Positions 30,987-42,700 of a stretch of DNA of 64,000 nucleotides are shown here, piece after piece. The stretch covers positions 81,001,501 through 81,065,500 of the forward strand of contig CM027378.1 in NCBI GenBank assembly GCA_015680905.1, read 5' to 3'. Origin of the DNA: Coptis chinensis (lineage: Eukaryota > Streptophyta > Magnoliopsida > Ranunculales > Ranunculaceae). Below the pieces are notes generated by a model, which worked only from the letters and a program-made list of their open reading frames with translations, was not told the origin of the DNA and did not search any database. Each line of letters begins with the position of its first letter. The stretch's first letter is position 1. A program made the translations under genes and the position numbers.

Positions 30987-31105
30987 GGGCGCAGGTGCGC
31001 TCGGGTGCTTATGGATTTACAGTGTTTTGGGCGCAGGTGCGCTTAGTGTAAAATTTCTGAAAATGGCTTAGGGCGCAGGTGCGCTCCACTGGGGCGCAGG
31101 TGCGC
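30987..31105 (-). repeat. Four copies of a GC-rich motif, GCGCACCTGCGCCC
   Basis: Exact copies of GGGCGCAGGTGCGC (plus strand) start at 30987, 31029, 31071 and 31092. A fifth lies at 33151-33164 and a partial one at 37447-37458, all within this element. The core CAGGTG is an E-box-like palindrome flanked by GCGC on both sides. Confidence 0.8.
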
Positions 31106-31691
31106 TCCGAGGTGCTGATTTGTGAAAATGGTGAAGAACAATGGGAAACGTGGGAGTGAAAGGTGAGAGATGAAAGTTAGGTGTAGTGTGGGTTGTGAGT
31201 GTATAATGAATGAAGTTTTTATAGGTTTTAAGTTGCTAAAACGAATTAGGAAGTTACCAAAAAGTTTTTACGGCAATTTCCGAAAATACTAAAATTTTCA
31301 AACCCGAAACGGAAACAACTCATATTCTTGATTCTAAAACAACCCTAGTATCTTTTAGGTTGAATTTAGGATAAAACTACTTAACTTATCGAGATTTCAT
31401 CCTAACCAATATTTATTCATAGATATGCCCAGATCGGCAATATTCTCACCCTAACTCCGAAATAACTTCTAGAAATGAGGGTCATATAAAAATCATGCTG
31501 GAATAGATAATACCACCCCCAAACAATTTGGGAAGGTGGGATCAATATTAAACAACCACGCACAATGAAAATAACCGCATTATATTAAAATTTTCATTCA
31601 AAGTACATTTCACTACAAAATTCAAATTACCGAATTAAAACGGACATTAAAATAACTAACAATAATAAAACTACTAATAAAAATCATCAAG

Positions 31692-32831
31692 CTATACTAT
31701 CCCTAAACACGTCAGTACTGGTAGCGGAGGGCACACGCTCAGGAGATGGCTCTTGAGCTCCCGATGGGCCAACACCATTCGTCTTTTGGCGACGACGCTC
31801 GTGCCTCGATGATGTATCCTCAGAAGGAGAATCCCCGTGAGGTGGAAAGCGTGCAAGCATATTGGCGGGCGGACCGAAGCTTCTAGCTCAGCCCTCATCT
31901 GTTCCCACCGCTCATCCTCTCGCTGGGTACGAATCTCAAAGTTATGGTGGATAGTACCTGTCGAGTCCGAAAGTCTTCGCAGATAGTATTGAGTGAAAGC
32001 ATGCCACGATGAATCACAGCCATGCGTTCTGCATCTGACCAACACCTCTCCAAGGCATCAACATCAAAACATGTCAAGTCCTCCTCGTCCTCCGAGTCAT
32101 TCTCATTTCCGACGTCCTTCTCGTCGACTACCCTATCTTCAGGCAACCTCCAAACTTTTTGGATACACTCCTTATAAATTCGAGGATTTCGGTGTAGGGT
32201 GAGGCAAATCCTATCAGACGTCGAAGTCGCCTCAACTTCAAAGATGATCTTGGTTATCAAAACGGGGAGAGGTGCAATAGACTTCCTACTCCCCCTAATC
32301 ATGTTAAGCAAAACTCCAAGATCTGTAACTCATACTTACGCTCCCCGGAGTATCCATAGAATGTGAAGGCGATTCGGACCGATATCGCCGACCTTCTCCT
32401 TTCCTATGATATTCCTACCAATCCATCGAGCTGCGGCCCGGTTGGTTGGTTCGAGGATGCTGGCGAACACAATGCGAGCTCACATTGTAGTTCCCCCGAT
32501 CGCAACGATCCGCTGCTCATCAACGGCTCGACCCGATATATTGGGACTCCTGTAACGTGGCATCAAGATGGATTCTAGGCGGAATGCCTAGAATCTCAGC
32601 CAACAACCCAGTATTTACTTCCTTCCTCCTCTTTGCCACCGTAACAAAAATTCGATCCCCCTCCAACTCCCTCGTGTTGTAAAACCGTCGGACTAACTCT
32701 TCGTGGTAAAAGGCGTCTGTCGAGTACCACAAGCTATTCCAATCTCTACTAATCATTTCGTCACCGTAAAACGATGCGAAGTGGTCGCCAGTAAATGCTT
32801 GCTCTGGCAAAATCCGGCGTTGTTGAGCCAT
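31692..32831 (-). pseudogene. Broken Athila-type extra ORF ('putative plant transposon protein'-like)
   Basis: Minus-strand pieces in several frames. The first reads FASFYGDEMISRDWNSLWY, HEELVRRFYNTRELEGDRIF and NTGLLAEILGIPPR. The next reads RIVFASILEPTNRAAARWIG and VGDIGPNRLHILWILRGA, and the last holds an acidic stretch NENDSEDEEDLTCF plus a likely coil EDERWEQMRAELEA. The layout resembles the 'putative plant transposon protein' domain of Athila ORFs, where a block on limb-like F.Y..... is followed by LLGIP. Frameshift near 32520 and in-frame stops near 32320 break it. The second element in the window lacks this ORF altogether. Confidence 0.6.
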
Positions 32832-33164
32832 TGGAAGTTTTGATAAGGTTAGGGGGTTTGAATAAGGTAGGGGGAAGCAATGAGGGACAACCTCACTAAA
32901 AAAACGATGGTGGTGGTGGTGTGGTGGCGCGGCAGCTCCAAGATTTGGATTTTTCGGTGGTTTTTGGTTTTGTAAATTGATGGAAGTGGTGGTGGAAAGG
33001 TTTTTGAGAAGATTTGAAATTGATTTGGATGCTTGGCGTGGGTGTAGTTAGGTTTCTTTTTAATTTTATTGTTAGTTAGGGTTTGAAGCTTGGAAGTTTG
33101 TCAATGGCGGTTTGGAAGATGAAAACGCACGATTGTTGGTGGAAACATAGGGGCGCAGGTGCGC

Positions 33165-34084
33165 GCGAGTTGGGCCCAAGCCCAATTTGAATTTTTCGAA
33201 TTTTTGTCGATTTTTAGCGCGACTTCAACCTAACATTTCCGCTTCGTTACCGGTCCGATTTTTGCAAACGAGATATGGAAATGATCAGGAGAGAATTTCC
33301 AATCCAATGATCTATAAAACACTATTCCGACCATGGATGACATATAAGATAGTGGAAAACGCCTCGAAGTATGTGTTTGACGTAAGTTATGCGAACGAAT
33401 GAACTCTAAATTCATAGATTATGTCAACCAAAATCAGAATACAATTAAACGGCCTAAGCAACTCTAATGGGACATAAAACATTCTAGGACGAAAACACGA
33501 ACACCCCACCCCTAAACAAATTTTTTACAACAAAGTTTAGAAAATTTGTTTTTTTAAAAGTGGGTCTTTTAAAGTCAGATTCCCGAGACTTCCTAGATTA
33601 CTATGTTTATTATTTAATATTTTTTTTACTTTTATAAGGAAAAACAATAAGCAATAAGGACATAATTCACCCCATAGAGAAACATGACTCAAAAATCCGA
33701 GAAAACATGCAAGAGTGGAAAACATGAATTATGTTAAACGTGGACTTAGGATCCGGTACTTACAGCCACACACTCCATAGGGAGGGCCCGATTACCTTAA
33801 TGGTGCTTTCACCAATATCTGGAAATGAAAGAAAATGCACCAAACACAAAAACTGAGTTGTTTATAGTCAGATACTCGAGACTTTATCTAAACATATGTA
33901 TGAACATGCAGTTTATCCTATATCAACAACCGAAATAGTTGTGGATCATTCCATAAATAAATATCACAAACAACATACCTAAACACAATCAAGCACCAAG
34001 ATTTCCTATGACGCAACCTAGTGAAATGAAAACGAAGTCGGATAGACCTATATCGTAACCTAGCATGCACCTTCTTTTTCATCT
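33165..34084 (-). other. Spacer between ORFs of the Athila-like element
   Basis: No frame supported. At about 33508-33530 a polypurine-like TTTAGGGGTGGGG (minus strand) occurs, matching TTTGGGGGTGGGG at 61767 in the second element. The stretch 33740-33800 matches 61480-61530 inverted. Confidence 0.5.
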
Positions 34085-35193
34085 TTAAATGAGAGGGTGT
34101 CCTAGTGAATAAGTGTGGAAAAGTGAATGGTTGTGGAAGATATGGTGGATATGGATAAGTTGTAAAGGAAAGCATGGAAAAACTGAGGATGTGGGTTTAG
34201 CACAAAACTCATTCATGGTGTAGGTAGGGACTGTCTCAATTCTGAAAATGAAGGTGTCAAATGGTTTGTCCTTCTGAAGTATTTGTTTGCTAGGAGGATT
34301 TAAAAAATTATGAAGCATAGGAGAAACAAAAGGATCGAGTGCAAACTCGAGATTCCTTTGAAAGGGTGGAAGGAGGGGAGTCGAGGCGGATGTTGTGCAA
34401 AATAGTTCTTGATAGGGTGACTCATCACCTGCTCTAATAAACTCATCGAATTCCTCATCTAGCTTGGTCATATCCACAGTACTATGGTATTCCTCTATAT
34501 CTTTGAGAAAGTCATCTATCTCGTCCTCATCCATTATATGTGTATTGACTAGTGTAGGGATGAAAACGTTGGAGTCTGAACCTTCAAAGGAAAGAAATTT
34601 GGGCATCTGATTATCAGGGAACGTGTTGTTGAAATAATCTCGAGCTAAGCTCTCGATCATGCTAACCTCTCCATCCATAGATGAATCGGGTAACTATGTC
34701 TTTGTTTTAAAAACATTTACTTCAACAGAAAGATGGCCAAAAGACATGGACATCGAACCATCGCGACAATTTATGAGCGCATTGGCAGTTGCCAGGAAAG
34801 GACGCCCTAAGATGATCGGGACAGTCGTTAGCGACTTTTGTATCGAGGATGACGAAATCAGCCGGATAGTAGAAATCTGAACCTTTACCAAAGACGTTTT
34901 CAACCACCCCCCCCCAGATACTTAATAGACCGATCGACTAATTGCAACGTCATTTTAGTGGGTTGCATCTCCTCTAGACCTATTTGTCTATACAAATAAA
35001 ACGGGAGTAAGTTAACACTAGCCCCCAGGTCTAATAACGCGGTCGTTGTACAGGAATCTCCTAAGGTGTATTGTACAGTAGGACGACCAGGGTCCTTGTA
35101 CTTAACAATTCCGTTATGTTCAGATAGTGTTGCGAATTGTTCTGTTAAAAAGGCGTCTTTTGGTATATTGGTCTTACGCCTAGTAGTATACAA
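34085..35193 (-). pseudogene. Athila-like protease with non-pol C-terminal tail
   Basis: The first part (35193-34900) reads DLGASVNLLPFYLYRQIGL and LQLVDRSIKY, a retroviral-type aspartic protease of Athila style (DLGAS around the active aspartate; the usual D-T/S-G is D-L-G here). A second block, VPIILGRPFLATANALINC, continues it after a frameshift near 34900. From 34678 a 197-codon frame carries SMIESLARDYFNNTFPDNQM, acidic stretches and PFQRNLEFALDPFVSP. In another frame it ends in a basic run and RKSWCLIVF. In autonomous Athila elements reverse transcriptase follows protease; none is here. The same tail is intact in the second element at 60303-61334. Confidence 0.7.
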
Positions 35194-35388
35194 CTCCTTA
35201 AGAAACTTAGCATGGTGTGGTAGCTTTTTAATAGCTTCGAGGAAGGGAAGGTTTATAGTTAGATTCTTGAAAACCTCCCTAATCTCCTCATAATTTGTAT
35301 CCCTAGTTAATATGGCTAATTTTTGTGGAAACGGTGGTTTCTCTCTATATTTAGCATATGTATCACCTGGATGTTTAACTTTGGCTTT

Positions 35389-36974
35389 CTATTTATTAGG
35401 TTGTGTTGTAATTGGTACCTCTACAGTGGTAGGCTCTTCAGTTTCTATTTCGGTATCTAGTAAAGTAGCATGTGTAGGGGCTATTGATGGGGTAACTATA
35501 GGCATAGTTACTTTGTTATCAACCACTCTGCCAGAACGGAGAGTGGTGATGGCATTTAGCTCACCTATGTTTTCATTTTCATTACTAGTATTACCGGTTA
35601 CCTCAAAGGCTGCGTTTGTTGTTTTAGGATAAGGTATCGCGTGACCTGGAAACACACCTTTGGGTTGGGCTTTATCTTGGGCCAACTGTTGGCTTAAATT
35701 ATTAACGGATTGTAGAAGCTGTTGGTTAGATTGAGCCATGGTTTGGAAGAGTTGTTGGCTCACCTGTATGAAGGTGTCAAGACAATCCGGTTGGGTGGAT
35801 GTAGTGGTCACGGGTGGCACGACTGGAACTATCTCGCGTTGATTATTTATGGGCGGATTGTGATAGTTATTATTTACCGGAACGATACCTCTATTAGGAT
35901 TATAATTATTATAACTACTTTGACCTTGTGCTTGACCTTGTCGAGGTTGCACTTGGTTGTTATAATTATTATAATTACCCTGACCCAGTCCTTGTCGTGG
36001 TGGAGCTTGGTTATAACTGGGCGTTGGCCTAACATATTGATTATTGTACCATGGAGGTGTGACTTGTTGGTTATTTCTCCAACTGAAGTTGGGATTTTGT
36101 CTCCAAGGGGCGTTAGGTTCACTATTAATGGAACAAGCATGTTCATAGGCTATAGGACAGTGGGAGTCGGGATGCTCAGGACTCCAACAGAAACTACATG
36201 GATTGGAATTTACATTCATGACGGGGATAGGCTTTTGTTGTACATAAATGGCTTCTACCTTTTTAGTGAGTGATTCTATTAGAGTTTTAAGCTCGGGATC
36301 GTGTTTCATCTCAAACATACCAGCGGCCTTAACTGTATTAGAAGAACTAGCGGAGCGGTGGATATCGTCACTACCCCCCAGTTGTTATTTCGCTTAGTTT
36401 GATCCTCTAAAAATTTATAAGCCTCCGAGGCTCCTTTACTTAGGAAACTACCCCCATTCATTATGTCAAGGACTTCTTTATGGTGGTGTAGAAGTCCTTT
36501 GGAAAAGGCACGAACTAACGTGTCTTTCGCTAGGTTATGATATGGACACTCTATAAGGAGATCGGTGAAACGATTCCAAGCCTCTGAAAATGATTCATGA
36601 GGATTTTGTCGAAAGAAATGAATCTTTGAAAGCATCTCATCCGTCTTTAGGGGTGGGTAAAAATGTTTCATAAACAGCTGAACAAGTTTAGCCCACGAGT
36701 CTACAGAATTAGGTGCTTGGGCAGTTAACCAAGATGCCGCCTTATCGGCTAAAGTGAAGGGAAATACCCTGAGTTTAATTTGTTCAACACTCACCGTAGG
36801 ATGGTGGAATGTTGTAAGAACTTGTTCAATCCTACGCATGTGCTGATAAGGATGGTGGAATGTTGTAAGAACTTGTTCAATCCTACGCATGTGCTGATAA
36901 GGTTTTTCATGGTCTAAACCATGGAAAATGGGTAACAAATTAAAAATATTTGGGGGGATTCGGAAATCCCCCAC
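35389..36974 (-). pseudogene. Athila-like gag with zinc knuckle
   Basis: Frame one (36974-36306) starts MGDFRIPPNIFNLLPIFHGL and holds the retrotransposon gag domain: EQIKLRVFPFTLADKAASWL, KHFYPPLKTDEMLSKIHFF and EAWNRFTDLLIECPYHNL. After a frameshift near 36310 the second frame (36318-35389) has the CX2CX4HX4C zinc knuckle CSFCWSPEHPDSHC and a long Asn/Gln/Tyr-rich stretch. A 51-bp direct duplication at about 36787-36900 doubles YQHMRRIEQVLTTFHHP. Gag forms the virus-like particle and packages RNA. The frameshift may be damage, since the second element has a break at a similar place. Confidence 0.75.
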
Positions 36975-37710
36975 TGGGTCTGCAAGAACGATGCAAGATT
37001 TGGGGCTATCGCCAAGGCTTTATAAAAAGTCCGAGAGAGGAGTCTCTTTCGTCGGGCATTATCAGTCGCAGAGTATGTGGAATAGTAGCTAGAGGTGCAA
37101 TGAGTGGTATACTAGATAGGCGTGCTTGTTGATGTTGCCGTGTAATTACGTTAGGTGTTTTTGTTCGACCAGACCTTAATCTCATATAAGGTTAAGACCA
37201 AACTTAACTAAACACGACAACCTCCAAACAATCCTGATATTCTAGTATAAGCCTCTAACAGAAGATGCGAGGTGTGGAAGAAAGGAATACCTGATTGCGT
37301 CCTTGCTTCGCTTATGAATAGCGTCTTGTTTACGTGTGTTCAGTGTATATAACAAGTTAGAACACTGAAAAACTTGAAAAATCGAAGTTCGAAACACACC
37401 AGTGGAAATCCGGCAAAAATCAGCTGAGGGCAATTGCGCTCACTTTGGGCGCAGGTGCCAAATGTAAACTTCGAAGTTCTGACAGTGTTTTTTGGCGCTG
37501 GTCGGTTTCGGTTTAAGCGCAGTCGCTCAACTTCCAAGATTTTTAGGGTAGGTCGCTCTTTTGGCGCGGAGTGCGCCCGTGCAATTTTTTGCGAGGAAGT
37601 TTAATCTTTGAAAAAAGACAACCCACGGTTAGAATCGAACAAGGGTGGGTGGGTGAAATGGGACTTTAAGAAGAGTACTTATACTACGAAAACAATGCGA
37701 AAGTGAAACT
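36975..37710 (-). other. 5' leader of the Athila-like element
   Basis: Untranslated region between primer site and gag on the minus strand. It has GC-rich pieces including a partial GGGCGCAGGTGC at 37447 and GGCGCGGAGTGCGCCC near 37564. Confidence 0.5.
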
Positions 37711-37730
37711 AAGATGGCAGCGGCACCATT
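37711..37730 (-). other. Primer binding site of the Athila-like element
   Basis: On the minus strand AATGGTGCCGCTGCCATCTT follows the 5' LTR directly. It resembles the TGGCGCCGTTGCC site of Athila-type elements but differs at several bases, so the tRNA used is uncertain. The second element has the same sequence at 57521-57540. Confidence 0.7.
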
Positions 37731-39248
37731 TGATAAACGTAAAAAGAATAGTTTTACTAATGAATAAAGCGATGAAACTCTAAACGTAAGTAAAACTAAA
37801 CAATAGTTTACGTGCCTAATTTATCAAAGATTTCTACTTTCAATCCTATTGAGATATAGTGGAGTAGATGATTCGTTCAACTCCTAGGTTCTTTCACAAA
37901 GTAATGTTCTCTACGTATAAATAATCTTAACTAAAATCTAATGAGAGATTTACGAATTATAAACTAGACTATGATGCAACTACCCACAAGATGCAACTAG
38001 TCAACTAAATAAACAGCTATGAAAATACTACGTCGATTCTATGATAAGGAATTAGGGGGGGATTGATTCCACCTTAACTCAACTTAACTTACTAACGACG
38101 AATCGTCGTAATCCGAATTGAACTGCTACGCAGAACAATTGGTTCTTCCTAATCCCTAATTACACATGACATTTCTACCAATTCATAACTAGCATGTGAA
38201 CGGTTAAACCCATTCTCATAGTGAACTAATCGTTTCTAAAGTGGAATAGAAATTACGACTATCCTATGCTAACACAAATCAAGCTTTCATCAAGGCTTCT
38301 CAACCTCCTCTAATGCAGGTTTAGCCGAGAATCATTACACAATCATTTCCGATTAAATTAAAACTAAACATACTATAAAGAATTGAAATTTACTAATATA
38401 AATTAAACAATAATTAAAATCTAATTAATAATTAAGAAATGATATCAACAAGAAATTAAACTAGATCTATAAATGTAATGACAGAAAACGAATTGAATAA
38501 TAATAAACTATTTTATTAATCTAATCAAATGAATAATAATATTTTAAAGGTTTAATCTAAAACAAGGAATGAAAATGAAACTAAACTTAATTAAAAACCA
38601 TTAAAACTAGATCTAGAAGCTATTCTAATGGCTACTTTCTATTCTAAGCTATTTTTATTTTCTAACCTAACTATCTATCCATTACAAAGAGTCAAGCTTT
38701 TGTTTTTATACTTTCAGATCCAAAAATCGTACATGGGCTTGGAGCCATGTTCTGGGTTGGAAAATCGGGCCCAAAACCCAATTCTTTCAGTCCGAAAAGG
38801 GCTCTTCAGCTGGATTTGGCTTCAATAGACTTTTTGTCCACTTTTGCTCCTCTGATTGGGTCAAGGCTTGGACCATTGGAAAGCTCTTTCCGAGCAGGTC
38901 GTTTTGACATAAGGTAGGCCCAATTCCGAGTTCTGAGTCCAAAGATATGGTCTTCGGAAATTCTGCTGACTTGTGCACTGTTTCTGCCCGTGTTGACTTT
39001 TCAGCTTTTGACCGGGCTTTACAAAGGCTTTGTCTCCTTGAATCTTGGCCTTTATTCACAGAACTCCTTAGCAACTGACCTTTGCTCCTTTATCTCGCTA
39101 AAGTGACACATTTTCTGCACATAATGGACTTTGAAGCCTGAAATGCATAAAAACACGTAATCAGTATTAACTCTTACTTATTATTCACATAATTGGTCTA
39201 AAAGTACGATTGTTAAGGGGTTAAAACTACAGTTTTGGGCTCTTATCA
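37731..39248 (-). repeat. 5' LTR of the Athila-like element
   Basis: 1518 bp, nearly identical to the LTR at 26638-28156. On the minus strand it starts TGATAAGAGCCC and ends CGTTTATCA. Confidence 0.9.
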
Positions 39249-39253
39249 ATTTT

Positions 39254-39560
39254 GTAGCTCTTCTTCTTGGTGCTGAAATACGGTTCAAAGCTTAAAACAC
39301 TCTTGCTATAGAGACCACACCAACTGCACTATATACTCCTAGGTTTCAGCTTAACACAAAATGTGGATGAGGCTTCCATAGGGGTACTTTCTCGAGAGGT
39401 CGTGGTCGTGGTTGCCATTCACTAGTACATGTTTTTAATACTGCCAACAATGGTCCTGTAATAGCTAATGGGAATACTCCCATATGCCAGATCTGCAATA
39501 GACCAAGGCACACTGCAATTGATTGTTATGAACGCATGAATCAAGCGTATTACCATTTCA
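39254..39560 (+). pseudogene. Copia gag, last part with zinc knuckle
   Basis: Resumes the frame left at 26637 with ALLLGAEIR. It ends with a CX2CX4HX4C knuckle, CQICNRPRHTAIDC, after an RGRGRG-like stretch. Gag runs directly into integrase sequence at about 39563, so protease and the pre-integrase zinc finger were lost in a deletion. Confidence 0.75.
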
Positions 39561-39562
39561 AT

Positions 39563-40455
39563 TATCTGATTCCATTGCTAAGAATCCTTTAGAGTTAATT
39601 TATTTCGATGTTTGGTGTTCTCCAATCCTCCATCAAAGGTTACAAGTATTATGTTTTGTTTGTGGACAATTTTTCACTGTATTCATGGATTTTTCCTATG
39701 CATTTTAAATATGAAGTGTCTAATATTTTTATGAAATTCAAATTGTTTGTTGAAAATCTTTTCTCCACCAAAATCAAAGCCTTCCAATATGATGGAGGAG
39801 GTGAGTATACCAAACATTCTTTTCAAGATTTTTTAGCCAACCATGGCATAAGTTTTCGATCATCTTGTCCAGGTCATCCAGAGCAAAATAGATTAGCAGA
39901 ACGAAAATATAGGCATATTGTTGAAATTGGTTTACTCTTCTTGCTCATTCTCACATGCCTATTACATATTGGGTTGATGTTTTCAATGATGCTATGTACT
40001 TAATTAATCGTCTCCCAACTAAAGTTTTGCAACGTCAAAGTCCATATGCTAAATTGCTTGAAAGAAATCCCAAATATGAATCTCTTAAAGTTTTCGGGTG
40101 TGCATGTTTTCCATATAACACTAACAAATTGCAGTTTCGGTCTAAGAAATGTGCATGTTTTTCTAGGTTATTCACTAAATCATCAGGGATACCAGTGTCT
40201 TGATATTTCAACTGGTCGTGTCTATCTCTCTCGTCATATTGGTTTTGATAAACATTCATTTCCTTTCAAAGAAGAGATGCCCAAACCTTCCCTCCCTACA
40301 CTTACTCCTAACTCATTTGTGCCTTTATTGGAGATGGTTACATTACCTTCACAAAATAATGCCAACCGTACCATACCTCCTACAGTACCCCACCATTTGC
40401 CACCACCGAAACTGCTATCACTGAAACAACTGCACCTGCACCGCGCCACCGATTA
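39563..40455 (+). pseudogene. Copia integrase remnant
   Basis: Reads AKNPLELIYFDVW, GYKYYVLFVDNFSLYSWIFP, FQYDGGGEYT and ERKYRHI, the D,D,E core of Copia integrase. After it come YWVDVFNDAMYLINRLPTKV and GYSLNHQGYQCLDISTGRVY. Frameshifts near 39630, 39935 and 40150 break it. Confidence 0.85.
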
Positions 40456-41358
40456 AATATTGAACCATCACATACATACTATGGTTACGAGAGGCATAGA
40501 TGGGGTGGGGTCTTTATGTCAAACAAGAAGTATGTAATGCATGTTGCACATGTTACTGAATCTGAACCAAGGTGTTTTAGTCAAGCAGTTAAGCAACAAG
40601 AATGGAGGAATGCTATGGGAGCAGAATTTAATGCGTGGCAACAAAATGGGACATGGTCTTTGGTTCCAACTCATCCGAATATGAATATTTTATCAAATTT
40701 GTGGGTGTTTCGGATAAAGTGCAGGGATAATGGTTCAATTGAAAGACACAAGACACGTCTTGTAGCGAATGGTTTTTACCAATAAGAAGGCTTCGACTAC
40801 ATCGAGACATTTAGTCCTGTAGTCAAACATTCTATAATTCGTACGGTTATTGCCTTGGCTATTCACCACAATTGGCTAATTCACCAATTAGATGTTAAGA
40901 ATGCCTTCTTACATGGTTTTTTTATCTGTAGAGGTTTATATGAGACAACAAGCAGGCTTCGTTGATCCAAATTTTCCTAACCATGTGTGCAAGCTTCACA
41001 AGTCCTTATATGGTTTAAAACAAGCACCTCGTGCTTGGTTTAAACACTTCTCTAACTACTTGGAGGATTTTGGTTTTCAAGAATCGAAATCTGACAATTC
41101 ATTATTTACTTTTCAGAAAGGGAAGCTACTCATTATCCTACTCATCTATGTCGACAACATTTTGATCACAGAAAACAATGCATCATATGTAGCCAAGTTT
41201 ATTCAACAACTTGGCAAACTATTTGCAATGAAGGACTTGGGACACTTGAATTTCTTTCTTGGTATTGAAGCAACTTATGGAGATGGTGGATTATATTTAA
41301 CTCAGACGAAGTACACAACTGATTTACTACAGCGTACAAAGTTTCTTAATGTCAAACC
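40456..41358 (+). pseudogene. Copia reverse transcriptase, first part
   Basis: Includes WRNAMGAEFNAWQQNGTWSL, then a TAA at about 40783 within the KARLVANGF-type motif. [50 protein letters not shown] and the active-site box LLIYVDNILI follow; the usual YVDD is YVDN here. A frameshift at about 40920 adds to the damage. A solo LTR cuts it at 41358, after LNVKP. Confidence 0.85.
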
Positions 41359-42363
41359 TGTCACAACCCGAATTTCTAAACAATTACAAAGTGAATATTT
41401 GAAATATAAATATCTCAAACATCGCTATGTTCAATTGTCTAAAAACCCAGTCTATGACGGGGGGATACAACACATACCAAAACCGAAAACCCACATCATA
41501 AAAGAATCAACTTAACAACAATGATCTCCAAAATGTCTCAACCATCACTTTATTAAAAGACTATCTTCCATCCCAATAAAGTATCAAACAAACTCTAAGA
41601 ATAAAAGTCTTCAACATCGTATTCTCATGTCATATGAAAATGTAAACTACGTTATTACATCAATCCAATAAGAATCGGACCTAATAAAAGAACTAACGGA
41701 CTGCTCCAGGCAAGAATCCAAATCACACGCCGTGGTTCCACTGTCTTCCACCTATGTTCCCAAGAACACACCCACGTTGCCAAAACAAAGCAAACATGGG
41801 TCAGCAAAATGGAATTTGTTAGTATGAGTAGACTAACAACATAAATTCATTTCCAGACTTTAATTATCCAACCAACACTTTATATGTACCCATATTTTAA
41901 TCATTCTCAGCTTGGAAGACAGGTAGTTCCGTCATTTCAACCGGCATAATTTCTTCCCAAACAAGATTTCCATTCTATTAACTCATTATAATAACTCATT
42001 TTAATAACTAAGTAATTAAATGAAATCTTACCGATATCCACTTCTGTATAAGGGTAGGACCGCGTCCCTGCACAAAATATTATTAAGTCCTACCCTCCTA
42101 CAAACAGAAGTTAGAAATTCTAAATAAACATATGTAGATATCCTATCAGTATTCAAATGTAAGTCCAAGCACACCCATACAATCAAATCAATTTCTCTTA
42201 TTAATTAATCGGTTACTTTTCTTATACACCCACCCTTTAGTACCTACTCCACGATTTGCACTCCACACATTCCTGTGTGCCTCTCTCCCACTGAATACCA
42301 CAATATTATAGTCATCTCTGGGCTTTCATACACATATTTCACAGCCTCTTTGGGCATAAAACT

Positions 42364-42700
42364 CAGGTCATTCATGACACATTCAATGAATACCTTAGGT
42401 CATTCCCGCCATATTCAAAGAATACCTATCATATCACTAACGGGCCATTCATGGCACATTCAATGAATTCCCTGGGTCATTCCCGCCACATTCAAGAAAT
42501 ACCCAACCCTACATTCCTATACACTCAAGGAATATAACTAACCCGTAAGGCGAATACCTTAGTTCCTCTCTAGGGCGGTCCAAACAATCTGGTCATTCAT
42601 GACACATTCAATGAATACCCGGGTCATTCATGGCACATTCAATGAATACCCATTTATAACGCTAACGGGCCATTTATGGCACATTCAATAAATGCCCACC
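42364..42700 (+). repeat. Imperfect minisatellite inside the solo LTR
   Basis: A unit of about 30 bp is repeated around six to seven times with gaps. Copies read GGTCATTCATGACACATTC then AATGAATACC, alternating with CATTCATGGCACATTC and CATTCCCGCCACATTC forms. ATTCAATGAAT within the unit is a palindrome. Confidence 0.7.

Larger units (their letters stand above)
26638..39248 (-). mobile_element. Athila-like Ty3/Gypsy element, complete ends but no pol
   Basis: A 12.6-kb minus-strand element. LTRs are 37731-39248 (5') and 26638-28156 (3'), both TG...CA. The flanking ATCTT (26633-26637) and ATTTT (39249-39253) are a target duplication with one mismatch. Primer site, gag with zinc knuckle, protease, extra ORFs and polypurine tract are present. 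Reverse transcriptase, RNase H and integrase are absent from the whole interior, read on both strands. Gag and protease resemble the Athila lineage. Mobility would need enzymes from an autonomous relative. Confidence 0.85.

Noticed and set aside
35722..36273. Plus-strand frame of 183 codons
   Set aside because: Opposite-strand shadow of the Asn/Gln-rich part of the Athila-like gag; its sibling shadow appears at 59015-59383.
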